Under the pieces are notes generated by a model that searched no databases, was not told where the DNA came from, and worked only from the letters and a program-made list of their open reading frames with translations. From Macrothele yani (lineage: Eukaryota > Arthropoda > Arachnida > Araneae > Macrothelidae), in NCBI GenBank assembly GCA_039090855.1, contig CM077005.1:14795921-14859920 (forward strand): 64,000 bases of DNA, given 5' to 3'. The stretch's first letter is position 1; each line of letters starts with the position of its first letter. The position numbers and the translations under genes are program-made. This document shows, in pieces, positions 34,681-45,658 of the stretch.

Positions 34681-34862
34681 TGTGAATTTCAAGTTTGTCA
34701 ATCGAGAAGGGGATTTAGACGCCATTTTTGAATTAATCACGTGTCAAAGCAGCAAAGGTGTAACTAGGCATTCCTGCGCACGGCGCAAATTCCAAAATAT
34801 TGCGTCCCCGTCTTTCTATATACTGTATATACACACATTACAACTTTAAATTGTTATATATA

Positions 34863-36085
34863 TACACTATCTACCAACAAGTAATTGGACACCTGGGATA
34901 GCAAAGGAAAACGAAGTTAATTCACCTTCAATAGTTGGTTGAGCCTCCATGAGCGGAGATTACAGCTGCGACCCTCCGGGGCATACTCTCAACCAGGCGT
35001 TGTACGACGGCTAGTGGTATTTTCTTCCACTCGGCTTGGAGAAGACAGGTCAGTTCCTTCAATGATTTCGGACGGTGGAGGCACCCCTTAAGTCGACGGT
35101 CCAACTCGTCCCAGAGGTGCTCGATAGGGTTAAGGTCCAGGCTCTGCGCAGGCCAGCCCATTCGATTAACCCCATTGTCACCATACCAAGCCATTGTGGA
35201 CCTCGCAACATGACAGGTGGCATTGTCGTCCTGGAAGTAACATGGGTCCACCCCATAAAACTGCCACAACGTAAGAAGCGCATGGCCATCCAAAATGGTG
35301 CAGTAGGTTTCGGCGTTGAGTCTACCAGGAATTGCGACCAAGGGTCCCGTGCCATACCAGGAGAAACACCCCCATAGCATAATTCCACCGACGCCGTACT
35401 TCACAGTTGGCACAATACATTCCGGCAGGAGGCGTTCTCCAGGCAGACACCAAACCCAGACCCTGCCATCCGAACGGTAGAGGGTGAACCTTGATTCGTC
35501 GCTCCAGAGAACCTGTTTCCACTGTTCAACGGTCCACTGTCGACGTTCTTTGCACCACGTTAGCCGAGCAGCGCTATTGGACTTGGTGATCAAAGGCTTG
35601 TGGGCGGCAGCACGTCCATGATAACCGAGCAGATGGGCTTCCTTACGGATGGTATTCATCGAAAGAACACTCCCGGATGCCTGTTGAAACACTTCCCGGA
35701 TGTAGCCCATCGATTTGGTGCGGTTCTTCCGAATTTCTCTGGCCAGCACCCGTCAGTCTCTAACTCCCAGTTTTGTGGGTCTGCCGGGTCGGGGCACATC
35801 CCGACAGTCACGTCTCATCTTCCACTTGCCAATCACGGAGGCCACTGTTGATTTTGGGTACTTCAACTCGCTGGATATGTCACGTATGGATCGGCCATTT
35901 CTGTGATACCCGACGATTACACCTTTCTCGAAATCAGAGAGCTCCTAACTGCGTGGCATCTTGCATGCGACTGGTTGCGTTGTTGTTTCCCACACGATAT
36001 TTAACGGCGGCGGCCGTGACGTGTATCAGGACCGCAGATATCGTCGATTGCAGGGGTGTCCAAGTAGATGTTGGTAGATAGTGTA
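34863..36085 (-). mobile_element. Tc1-like transposon, copy A
   Basis: 1,223 bp with inverted ends TACACTATCTACCAACA; TA sits at both edges. Sister copies lie at 48,584 and 51,107, with a 3' fragment at 14,861. The right end abuts an RTE 3' fragment at 36,096. Confidence 0.92.
34928..35959 (-). pseudogene. Tc1-like transposase, copy A
   Basis: A DD34E transposase gene of family length (about 340 codons). It has an N-terminal helix-turn-helix region, then [20 protein letters not shown] (first Asp), FQDDNATCHVAR (second Asp) and [13 protein letters not shown] (Glu). The start at 35,959 gives MPRS, but codon 5 is TAG (TCG in the sister copies). A second stop, TGA in place of CGA, precedes RVLAREI near 35,752. 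The rest, 34,928-35,749, is one open frame of 273 codons. Both stops fit CpG decay or a single base change. It is inactive as it stands. Confidence 0.92.
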
Positions 36086-36095
36086 TATATCTATA

Positions 36096-36380
36096 TCATC
36101 ATCATCATCATTGTCAACCATTATCAATCCACTGCTGGACGAAGGTCTCCCCAAGTTTCCTCCACAACGGTCTGTCTTGTGCCAGTCTCCTCCATGTCAC
36201 TCCCGCATACTTTCGAATTTCATCCACCCATCTTCCATGTGGTCTTCTTCTGGGTCTTTTCCTGTCCCTTGGAATCCAATCTAAAATTTCGGCTGTCCAT
36301 CGATGGTCTGTTCTTCTGGCAGTATGTCCAGCCCATTGCCATTTCAGGGATTTAACTCTGATCATGATGTCTTCCACTCT
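36096..36380 (-). mobile_element. RTE LINE, 285-bp 3' fragment
   Basis: It matches the last ~95 codons of the RTE element at 52,966 (VEDIMIRVKSLKWQWAGHTA onward), plus the (ATG)n tail, read as CAT repeats at the left. Homology stops at 36,380. Confidence 0.9.
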
Positions 36381-36637
36381 ATATACAACAGTGGTATTTT
36401 ATATCTAACTATTTATTAAATTAGTAATATACTGTATATAGTCTTGTATTTATATTCAAGGGGCAACCTAAAAGTAATGCTTCCCCCTTAATAACGTTCG
36501 AAAGTGATTTTCATGAAACTGATATGTTAACAATGTCGGAATAAATTTCTTTTCATAATCGGAAATAAAGATCAAGAATGACAGAGAAAAGCAGCGGGCT
36601 GTAATTGAATTTCTGGAAAAAGTGGGATGTGAAGCTC

Positions 36638-38139
36638 TGTTGCCGCGGAACTACTTCATAGTCCGGGTCACATTGTTTGCGACCTAATTAAATTTAAAGA
36701 CCATGAGTAATTTTCCTAAATTATTATTTTTTACTTAATTTAAATTATTTTTCTTTTGCTCCCTTCCTGCATCATAAACCCCTTTTTTTCCACTGGAGCA
36801 GAAAACTCGGGTGGTCAAAACGGTTTGTCGGACACCCGTGGAGAATGACCAAGGAAGTCACCTTCTTTTCAAGAAGCACGACATTCAAAAAATTTACGAA
36901 ATGGCCCCAGTGCTAGCGTTGCTGATGGGACAATACATCCCGGTATTTCAGAAGGCAGAGGCAAGAGTCCGAAACGCGGTCAGATGAATAGGCGAGTTGC
37001 GGTTTACCACCATCTCCTCTATGAGGGAGGCACCAAGCGAAAGTCGTAAAGCACTTCGCGGTGTCACAGGAAAGTCGTAACTCTGACAGAGGAAAGCCCC
37101 TTTAAATTCTTCGCTATTCATCTGAGCGTTAAAATAGGCCCTATTGAATTCGCAAAAGTATCACCTGCACAACAGGCCAGCTGCCGCGGAAAGGTAGCCA
37201 ACTGGACCAGAGGCACAACCAATAGCCACTAAGCCCGAGTACTGGTCAGCTCATCTGACCAATCCGGACCCCAAGCGAAGAGTTCGTAGAAGGTTGTAGG
37301 CACGCCCCTATCACGTGAAAAATTAAAGAGACGGAAATATATACACAGACAGAGGTAAGAAAAAAATGATATAGTCACAGGAGATGATAACATGAGATAA
37401 GAAGAGAGAATAATTTCGTATCGGAGATTCGTATAGTCGGAGGACAAGTTTTAGAAGATAGTCGAAAATGAGAGAATAGAGAGAAAGATTAGTCGAGAAT
37501 GAGAGAATAGAGAGAAAGATTAGTCGAGAATGAGAGAATAGAGAGAAAGATTAGTCGAGAGGGAGAGATAGATCCAGAGTCAACATCCACGCAAGTTTTC
37601 ATCTACCAGCGTGGAAATTCAACGAGCAACCACACAAACGACAGGAAGGTAAGATGACGTTATTTTCCCCAATTCCAGTTCCCATATTAACTAGTTATAT
37701 ACATATGCATGGTCGCTATGCCTCTTCGAAATAGATTGAGGGAGCTAATTTAAAGTTTAGCTCAAGGGTGTGACAGGCGTACGCAGCAGGGACCAGTAAA
37801 CATGGTTAATTCTAATATCTTTTAATTTAACGAAACTTTTATTTGGCCTCCACCTAAAGGATGTAATTGCTTATATATACTTTTTCTATTAATAAACATT
37901 GTTAATTGCTTAACCTGGTGCAGCTAACTTCTCTGGGGTGTATATTTCTCTAAATTCACAATTTGCGGCATATGGGTTTTTTACGAATACCTCGTAACGA
38001 GCCGATATGAAACACAACGCGACGTCCGTAAACTTTGAGATTGGGTTCCTTACATTTATGGGAACGCAACCTCACTGTTTATCCAATTAGACGAGTATTA
38101 AGTATTCCGCGACAACCGTACTACCGGGACCCTGGTAAT
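36638..38139. mobile_element. Insertion in mariner, probable solo LTR
   Basis: 1,502 bp bounded by a 5-bp duplication AGCTC (36,633-36,637 and 38,140-38,144). It starts TGTTGCCGCGG and ends CCCTGGTAAT. A TATA-like AAATATATACA near 37,335 and AATAAA near 37,893 fit an LTR read on the plus strand. A 33-bp tandem (GAGAATAGAGAGAAAGATTA) lies at 37,465-37,565. No coding frame was found. The ends are not the perfect TG...CA, so a different insertion type is possible. Confidence 0.45.
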
Positions 38140-38144
38140 AGCTC

Positions 38145-39105
38145 CAGAAATTCACAGATGACTCCTGGCGGTGTATGGAGCTGCTACAATCGATATCAGT
38201 AATGTCCGATGATGGATGAAGAGGATTCGAGAGGGAGAAAGTTCAGTGTCGGACGAACAACTGAGTGGAAGACCCGCAACTGTAGTGACAGGCGCCAACA
38301 GGCAACGGGTGAAAGACCTCATCACAGCTGATTGTCGTGTCACCATCCCGGAGTCGTGTGATGCAATTCATTGTGGTCATAGGGCTATATAAACATTAAT
38401 TAGGGATCTGGGCTACAGAAAAATTTGTTTAAAGTGAATCCGAAGAAACCTAACCCGTGAACAATGTGAGCAAAGCGTGGACATATGCCGGAACCTCTTG
38501 GACTGTTCTGAGAGGGAGGGTGAGGTGTATTTCTCTAATGTTGTGACGGGGATGAAACCTGGGTGTTCTTTCATGACCCAGAATCAAAACGTGCATCACT
38601 AGAATGCCACCACACATCTACACCTCGACAGAAAAAGGGGGAAACAATTCGTTCCGCAGGGAAAGTGATGGTGACAATTTTCGGGGAAATAACGTGGTGT
38701 CATCATTGACTGATTTCCTTGAACGGAGTGCAATGCAACAATAAACAATGCTCGTAATGTGCAAACATTGAAGGAGCTAACGGAAGCTATCAGAAGGAAA
38801 AGACGTGACACTGCACTTCATAGTGTTGCTTTACACCATAATAACGCACGTCCCTACACCTCAAAGGAGACTTCACAGGCTATTGCCAAAATGGGGTGGA
38901 CGATGATGTTCCAACCCCCCTACATCCCTCCTTTGGCTCCCTCAGACTTTTCTCTGTTTGCCCCTTTGAAAACCACCCTTCGTGGGGAACGTTTCGACGA
39001 TGTGACAGACGTTAAACTGGTTGTGAACTCATGGGTGAAACGAAAGCCTCAGGAACTCCAAAATGGATTTTACCAATGGGTGTTGAAAGATGGCGGAAAT
39101 GTATA
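38145..39105 (+). pseudogene. Mariner transposase relic, C-terminal two-thirds
   Basis: Sequence order follows mariner: NRQRVKDLITADCRVTIPE, RDLGYRK, CSFMTQNQ (the first catalytic motif region is frame-broken), HHNNARPYTSKET and PPYIPPLAPSDFSLFAPLK. The Asp normally preceding NARPH is Asn. Many stops and frameshifts are present. The last 115 codons (38,759-39,106) are open. The N-terminal piece lies at 36,570-36,637, beyond the inserted element. Confidence 0.8.
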
Positions 39106-39463
39106 GAAAGTAATGGACAACACTTTGAATAGGCTAGCATTATTAACAACATATCCAAGTATTTTGCCACCAAGTTTCACATTTTTGCTGCTACAAATAA
39201 AAATCTTATGAGGGACGAGGCATTACTTCCAGGATTCATTTTGTACCAGGAAGACGTGAACGCAGCGCCATGCAAATTGCAGGGTGGGTGCAGACGTACA
39301 AGTTGTGCAAATGATTGCATTAATTTGCAGGCCAATCGACGAACGTCGCGCGCGTTTTAAACAGACAACCAGCACGTGAGGCCATCATTCGAGACGTCGT
39401 CACAGCTGCGAGAATTGAGTGGTTCTGCTGTAACCGTGTCTGGAGAACGAACAAGGGGTGCCA

Positions 39464-39808
39464 ATGCCGTTAAGATGCCGTCGTACGCGATTTGGTTAAA
39501 CGGATGAGATTTCGAGAGGTGTCATCGTATGCCTTGATACCGCCAGATGGCTCTTGCGTCGTATTGCTGAAGAAACGCAACGTGATGCCACAACCGTCGG
39601 GCGCAATTGGAGACAGTGGTTCCAGGAAGGATCTGTGCAACGTCGTAGGGGGACCGGAGAACGGAGACGGACGTCCGAGCGCACCGATCGTCGTATCCGA
39701 CGTCATGTGGTAGCTGACCCAAAGCCCACAATGGGCGACATTTTGCGGAGTGTACAGGGAGGCTTGGATGCTCCGATATCGACGCGGACACTGTCAAACG
39801 CCGTCTAA
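39464..39808 (+). pseudogene. Tc1-like transposase N-terminal half
   Basis: ATG 39,464 gives MPLRCRRTRFG, then a TGA. The frame continues through RRIAEETQRDATTVGRNW, RRRGTGERRRTSERTDRR and PISTRTLSNAV. This is the bipartite helix-turn-helix DNA-binding domain of a Tc1-like transposase, in the family whose catalytic half is at 14,221-14,860. It is cut at 39,808 by a foldback-element fragment. Confidence 0.8.
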
Positions 39809-39965
39809 GCACGATTCTAGTTGAGATTAAAATCTATGACACTATTAAAACTTTTTAATGTTAAAAATATATCACAGAAAAAAATATGAGATCTTTTGAA
39901 CCTCACTTAGGGTTCATCTTCAGATAAGCACTGCAAATTGAACATGAGAATCAGCACCTTATATA
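39809..39965 (-). mobile_element. Fragment of foldback element with hammerhead-like hairpin
   Basis: It begins with GCACGATTCTAGTTGAGATT, as in the 45,232 element, and continues with the same flanking sequence (TAATGTTAAAAATATATCAC). On the minus strand, 39,923-39,893 reads CTGAAGA, then TGAACC...GGTTCA, then AAAAG. This resembles a hammerhead ribozyme core with stem II, but the conserved GAAA is AAAA. Confidence 0.55.
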
Positions 39966-41179
39966 TACACTGAAGAGCAATTGAATTAGAGATACCTGTC
40001 TAGTAACGTGTAGCACAACCTTTCGCCCTGAAGACGGCGGCGATTCGTCTCGGCATGGACTCGACAAGACACCGGAAGCGTTGGGAAGCCATACGGATCC
40101 ACGACCCCTGAACAAGCTCCCACAGTTCACGAAGATTTGATGGAGGGGTGTCAGAGCCTCGAACATCTCTCTCCATGGCATCCCAGATGTGCTCGATGGG
40201 ATTGAGGTCAGGTGACCTAGCGGGCCAAGGAAGCGAGGTCACGTCGATGGTGTGTTCATCCAACCATTCGGATACAATTCGGGAGCTGCATTGTCTTGTT
40301 GCAGGAAGAGGTCCCCAGTGGGATGTTGAAGACGTACAAACGAGAGTAAATGGTCGTTCAGGATATCCCGGTAACGTTGGCCTGTGAGGGACAATGTCAC
40401 ACGTACCAGGGGTCCCATTTCAGTCCACATAAATAGTCCCCAGACGAGAATGGCATCCCCACCAGCTTGAAGAGTACCCTGCTGGCAAGAAGGATTCATC
40501 GCTTCATGTGGTTTGCTCCGTACTCATATCCTGCCATCCGCATGTACCAACGTGAATCTCGATTCATCAGTCCAGGCAACATTTTCCCACATGTCGAGGG
40601 TCCAGTGGCGATATTCCCGCGCCCATACTGATCTTTGTACCCTGTGATGTGCGGTCAGCAGCGGTACCCTCGTGGGACGATAGCTTCTGTACCCCATAGC
40701 GAGGAGATGGTTCTGGATGGTGTGGCTGCTTACACGTTTTTGTGCACCAGCGTTAAATTGCCGAGTGATTTCTTGCACTGTGGCCCGTCTATCCGCTGTT
40801 ACAATGCGAGCTAGCAGACGATGACCCCGCTCATCCACACGCTGTTGTTCACGGCAGTTGGCCCTTGCAGGGATGGTTTTACCGGATTCGATGTACTCAC
40901 GGTGCACCCGTGACACAGTGGCTCGTGAAAATCCCAGTGCCTGCACGACTTTCGAGATGGAGTGACCCATTCGTCGGGCCTAGACAATTTGCCCTCGATC
41001 AAATGCGCTTAGATTCTTCGTCTTACCCATACTGCGTCCGACTCTTACTGACTCCCGTCGCATCACTCCTTATATTGTCGGATCGCTGCATACGTCATGT
41101 CGTTTCCGTTTACAGGGCCGCCCACAGCGCCACATTTGCATAAAGCCAGCTGTCTCTAATTCAATTGCTCTTCAGTGTA
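39966..41179 (-). mobile_element. Tc1-like transposon, second family
   Basis: 1,214 bp with inverted ends TACACTGAAGAGCAATTGAA; the right end mirrors it as AATTGCTCTTCAGTGTA. TA is present at both edges. It contains one decayed transposase gene. Confidence 0.9.
40000..41030 (-). pseudogene. Tc1-like transposase, second family
   Basis: ATG 41,030 gives MGKTKNLSAFDRGQIV, then a TAG. The frame continues from ARRMGHSISKVVQAL through the helix-turn-helix region and GYRSYRPTRVPLL to WTDESRFTLVHADGRI (first Asp). It then shifts frame near 40,520. LFLQQDNAAPE marks the second Asp, with a small deletion after it. [20 protein letters not shown] gives the third acidic residue, and the C-terminus is CATRY. 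Length and order match a full Tc1 enzyme of about 340 codons. At least one stop and two frame changes inactivate it. Confidence 0.9.
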
Positions 41180-43029
41180 TAAGAAGCTGCACGTAATATG
41201 ATGTGCGTATTACTAGGGCCTGATTTCTGCATGTGCACAGGGCCTCAGAATTTGGGGGGCCTCCAAACTACTTTGAAAAAAAGTTGATAAAAGATCAAAA
41301 GGTTTCTTTTTTAAGTCATTAAATTGAATATATATATATATACATATACAGTACAGTGAGTGCAATGCATTGATTGATTATGAAGCACTTTGCAATATAA
41401 CAATACTTCTGTGTGAAAGGCAGGAGATTCCCCCATGTGGGCAGAATTCAGACAGATGGGCAAAGCCAGAGCGTAAATGGGTCTCCATCCTCTAGTTGGA
41501 AAGCATAATAAAAGACCCGTACCCTGGGGTCACTACTTGGGCAAAAAGTGGTGCTGTCTAACTCCAAATATTTTGATTTGGACCTCGGTTTCCTACAGTC
41601 CAAAATTTTCGTAAAACTGAAGTATGATCGGCAATTCCGATATTCAGATTTTGAGTAGTAAATATCTGAATTTCAAAAAATTAGAAAACTGCCATAAACA
41701 AACCTCAATATTTTGAAATTTGGTTCAGTTCTTTATAAACCTGTAAATTCCAAAACAAACCTGACAAAGAAATAGTGGCCATCCGGGCCATAAATAATTC
41801 ACTGGCCAGATGAAATTTTTACTGGCCAGCGGCCAGTGGACCAGGTAATTCGAACGCTGTTGTTGTAATAATTTATATGGACTGTTGCAATAATTTATCC
41901 CACAGTGTGTGTGGGCAGATGTAACACTTTGTGAGGGATTACTTCTTACAGCTTAAACTACTTTCAGTTCATCATTTCCATTAAATTTATAGTAAACTAG
42001 AGGTTTTAAATGATAACTCTGGGAGGATAGTTATTTGCTTCCGTAAATGATACTATAAAACAAAAAACAAAAAATCCAGAGCAATTAATGTTACAGCTGT
42101 AAGCTCTGCGGGTGCGGGGAAGTACAATTGGTGTGAATGCTCGTGTATTACAAGACACATTGGCAATAAAGTTGACTAGCATGTTGGATGTGTTTTAATG
42201 CTTTTACTACTACTCCTAGAAAAACTGCTTGACAACAAAATATTTACCAGAAAATATTCTTTTCAACTGTTGATCGAAAATGTTTGATCGATGGCGCCTC
42301 GGACTTAGGATGTGCACAGAGACTGACAAAAGTCGGGCCCTGCGTAGTACACATGCGCATTAGTGTCCCCATTGTAACTTTGAGTCAGCTATTCTGTTCG
42401 GAGTGGTGGTACATTGAGTTTCCTCGGTCAGATTGTACGATTAATGTCCTCCATGGAATGGGAACAAAGCGAGGGCAGTCATCTCATCACTGCAGCTGTT
42501 AGATGCCTGTGTTGTAATAAAAAAGGCTCTTAGGGAAAGTTATGACGTAGAAGTCTTTTCGTACTTCTCCGTTAATTTAAAACATCACTATACGAAGAAA
42601 TAGTTCCTAAAATTAAACCTTAACGGCCAGACGAAACATGTAAACAGCAGAAGTCAAACTTACGGAAAAGAGGCTTTATTCAGCGTGTAGCAAACACATC
42701 GTAGCATAGCATATTGCACTAAACTCTCCACACACCACACAACTCTTAACGCAACGCTCTTTTCACAACGCTCCTTTCATTGATCAGTTTACAACCCAAC
42801 GCTCGCCAAGCAACAGATTAGTCTTCGTTCTTATCATTTCAGGCATACGTCACGTTCATTCAACCTCAAGTATGTTGCCAACAGTATTCGTTTGAGAGAA
42901 AAGATATCACGTGAAGAGTGAAATATAACTGAGAATAAACTCAAGATTTACATAGGGAAAGAAACTAAAAAGGAAAGTTAATTTAGAATATACGTCACAA
43001 AGTGCTCTCAAATTTAGAATGTGTGGTTG
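41180..43029. other. Spacer, no gene recognised
   Basis: A (TA)n run lies near 41,330. CAGGGCCTCAGAATTTGGGG near 41,248 resembles a hAT end without a visible partner. CACTGGCCAG and ACTGGCCAGC words duplicate near 41,800-41,830. The last few hundred bases may be the 3' region of the PLE that follows. Confidence 0.4.
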
Positions 43030-43643
43030 CTAGATGTGAGGTCTCGGAGGGTAGTGGGTTTCTTTATGAGCTTTCCTGGATAATGCGGTGGCCATTGATG
43101 CTGTCCTTACGTCGCATTCATGTTCTGCGAGTCATATTTTGATATTCCGAAGTGTTGAGCCGATGTAGAACTTATCATCGTCCTCTGGATCCAAGGCCTT
43201 GAGTGGGTTACTGCAAACCTGGGGATTGGGATACTGTAAACCTGGGGATTGGGATACTGTAAAGCCCGTGTCTATTTTCACAGGTTACCACGCCACGATT
43301 TTTTTTTATGAAGGTAAGTATATTATTAGTCTTAATTCCAAAGCTTATTTAATGTCTTTTGCAGATATTTTTTAAGAAATTTGAAAGTTCTGGTATAAAA
43401 GGTAAGATCCCACATATTTAGGTGGGTTTGTATTTTGCTGTAGAGTAGTGAGATGATATCTCCGTAATTTCCTAAGTTGAAGTGTCACGATTGATCTCGG
43501 AAAGCCACGGGCTTCTTCTATAGTCATGATCTTGTTGATTTCAGAATTTTTGTTACTTTCATTTGTGCAGTGGGCAATTGCGCGTCGTATCATAAATCTA
43601 ATAGAGGACAGTTTGTAATTATGTGGGTGAGCGAAGTCTTCGG

Positions 43644-43860
43644 AGCCGCCCCGGTGGCGCAGTGGTCTAAGCGATGGCCTCTGATCATTCGTCCGAAAGG
43701 GGTCCGGGTTCGAATCCCGGTGGAGCATGGATGTTGTGTTTGTCTTAAGGCACTGGCTCTCTCCCTTCCCTGGAACCAGTGACCCTAAATTAGGGACGGG
43801 CGACTGCTTATAGCCCATTGAGTTGCTCACGGTGGTCGTTAAAGCTCCAATAATAAAAAA
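43644..43860 (+). mobile_element. tRNA-derived SINE, nearly complete
   Basis: The head has A box GCAGTGGTCTAAGCGATGG and B box GGGTTCGAATCCC, followed by CACTGGCTCTCTCCCTTCCC and CTTATAGCCCATTGAGTTGC, then an A-rich tail. Perfect 10-bp duplications AAGTCTTCGG flank it (43,634-43,643 and 43,861-43,870). It is inserted within the PLE linker sequence. Confidence 0.92.
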
Positions 43861-43955
43861 AAGTCTTCGGGTATCATACAAGTAAAGGTAGCTGATTTCT
43901 CGTATACTGTGGTACTGATATGATTGGTACACGGATCCGGCATAATTGTATATCT

Positions 43956-44647
43956 AACAAGTTAGTAAAATCATGCAATGCATTGATTATGATGCGCTTT
44001 CCAACATACCAGAAATTATTACTCAAGTTATGTAGATAATGTCTGTGGAATAAATCTCGCTCCTGTGTCCTGACCTTTGACCCCATTTCGATGATATTCT
44101 AAAGTTTTGTCACAACAGAAGCAGTTTTACGCAAGTTATGAGAATAATGGTTGTGGAATAAATCTTGCCTTTGTGCATTGACCTTTGACCCCATTTCGTT
44201 GATATTCAACAGAACCGGTTCACTATACCTCCGGAACAACATGATAACGTTTTGTCGCAATCGAAGCATTTTTAGGTAAGTTATGATGCCCAAAGGCAAT
44301 AGAATGGATTCCACTCCAGTGTCCTGACCTTTGACCCCATTCCGCCCATTTTCAATACGGTTCGTCCCCAGTTGGTTCCTTACCACATACTAAAATTTCA
44401 TCGAAATCGAACCACTTTTACGCAACGTATGACGCATAAGAGCAATGGAATGGATCCCGCTCCTATGTCCTGACCTTTGACCCGGTTTCACCCATTTTCA
44501 ATAGGGTTCATCCCCAGGTGGTCCCCTACCACATACTAAAATTTCGTCGAAATCGAACCATTTTAACGTGAGTTACCATGCGGACGGACAGACGGACGAA
44601 CAAAGCTGGAGCATATACGCTTCTTCAACCTACGGTTGGAAAGCGTA
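43956..44647 (-). repeat. Repeat with GGGGTCAAAGGTCA motif, copy 4 (inverted)
   Basis: Both family edges are present: AACAAGTTAGTAAAATCATG at the left and CTTCAACCTACGGTTGGAAA at the right. TGACCTTTGACCCC-type motifs lie at about 44,082, 44,181, 44,325 and 44,469. This is the most complete boundary pair in the window. It sits inside the PLE. Confidence 0.85.
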
Positions 44648-44699
44648 AAAAATGGAAGAGAGAAATTCTGTTCTCTTTCCAAAGAAAATGTAATAGTTG

Positions 44700-44820
44700 G
44701 GTAGACATTCTGTAAGTGATTGCCATATTAGTGGACAAGCATTCTGTAAGTGACTGGAATATTAGTGAATAAGCGTTCTGTAAGTGATTGGCATATTAGT
44801 GAATAAGCTAGCTGTAAGTG
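44700..44820. repeat. Minisatellite, ~37 bp x 4
   Basis: Four copies of a unit with TTCTGTAAGTGATTG and ATATTAGTGAATAAG. Confidence 0.8.
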
Positions 44821-45231
44821 ATTGCAGTTCCTCGAGAGAGTGCGGCCAAAGGACCAGCACATCATTCACCAAACGTAAGAATCAGTATTTGGTTTTCGAG
44901 GGTTTTCATGACTAGTACAGCTAATAATGGTAAGAGGGGGAGCCCATGGGTTCCTCCTCTAGTTGCTGAAATATTTGTTTATAGAATCGAAAGAAGGATC
45001 GATTCATTACTAGTCGTAAGGCTCCCATTATTGCCTCAATTTCTTCTGGTGAGATAGTGCCAGATTAATGAGTTTTACTTCGATTAAAGAGTATGCAGTG
45101 CTAAGTGGTATATTGGGGTGCACTGCTATCACATCCGAAGAGGCCATAATCAGTGGGGTGCCAGTCGCATACTTTTATCTGTGATATATTTTTTAACATT
45201 AAACAGTTTTAATTGTGTCATAGATTTTTAA

Positions 45232-45658
45232 TCTCAACTAGAATCGTGCTTAGATAGCAACTAATACTTTCCCGTCATCCAGTTTTCATAAACTAAAACT
45301 ATGAAAAGGGTTTCTACATATTTTATATATTTTACTACCCATATTTTACATATTTTACTACCCTTTTAATACGTACTTCATTCAAAGCTATCGTCTAAAT
45401 TCTTGGTTATTTTCTTAAAAAGATCCATATTGAACTTCCGCTAAAAATTGAGGCTAGTTTAGCGGAAGTTTAATATGGAGCTTTTTAAGAAAATAACCAA
45501 GAATTTAGACGATAGCTTTGAATGAAGTACGTATAAAAAAGGAAAACAAATTTGTTTTCATAAGTAAAATATGTAGAAATCCTTTTCATAGTTTTAGTTT
45601 ATGAAAACTGGATGATGGGAAAGTATTAGTTGCTATCTAAGCACGATTCTAGTTGAGA
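45232..45658. mobile_element. Foldback element with ~170-bp inverted arms
   Basis: Near-perfect arms: TCTCAACTAGAATCGTGCTT on the left mirrors AAGCACGATTCTAGTTGAGA on the right. Pairing continues through TAGACGATAGCTTTGAATGA and TCTTGGTTATTTTCTTA towards the centre (AGCGGAAGTT). The flanking sequence to the left, down to about 45,185, recurs at 39,809-39,885, suggesting a one-sided tail. A one-arm relative lies at 29,430. It is non-coding. Confidence 0.8.

Larger units (their letters stand above)
36455..39236 (+). mobile_element. Decayed mariner element split by a 1.5-kb insertion
   Basis: The end-like words are CAACCTAAAAGTAATGCTTC on the left and, on the minus strand at the right, AATCCTGGAAGTAATGCCTC. 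Transposase sequence begins near 36,570 (KQRAVIEFLEKVGCEA), is cut at 36,637, and resumes at 38,145 (EIHR-LLAVYGAATIDISNV). Confidence 0.75.
43030..45060 (-). pseudogene. Penelope-like element (RT plus GIY-YIG), decayed and interrupted
   Basis: Read on the minus strand, the parts occur in PLE order. First, 45,060-44,800: SPEEIEAIMGALRLVMNR, FYKQIFQQLEEEPMGSP, then LRLVNDVLVLWPH, where family members have a YVDD-type catalytic box. Then, after an inserted repeat (43,956-44,647), VYEKSATFTCMI and HPHNYKLSSIRFMIRRAI, typical of the linker. Finally, 43,200-43,035: DDDKFYIGSTLRNIKI, a stop where CGA is expected, LAEHECDVRTA and KAHKETH, the GIY-YIG endonuclease. Stops, frameshifts and the altered catalytic box show it is dead. 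A SINE also interrupts it. Confidence 0.8.

Noticed and set aside
35059..35388. Frames opposite or out of phase with the Tc1 transposases (also near 49,294 and 51,258)
   Set aside because: They recur in every copy as shadows of the conserved transposase sequence.
43372..43932. A 186-codon minus-strand protein
   Set aside because: It is a chance fusion of SINE sequence with a stretch of the decayed PLE linker.
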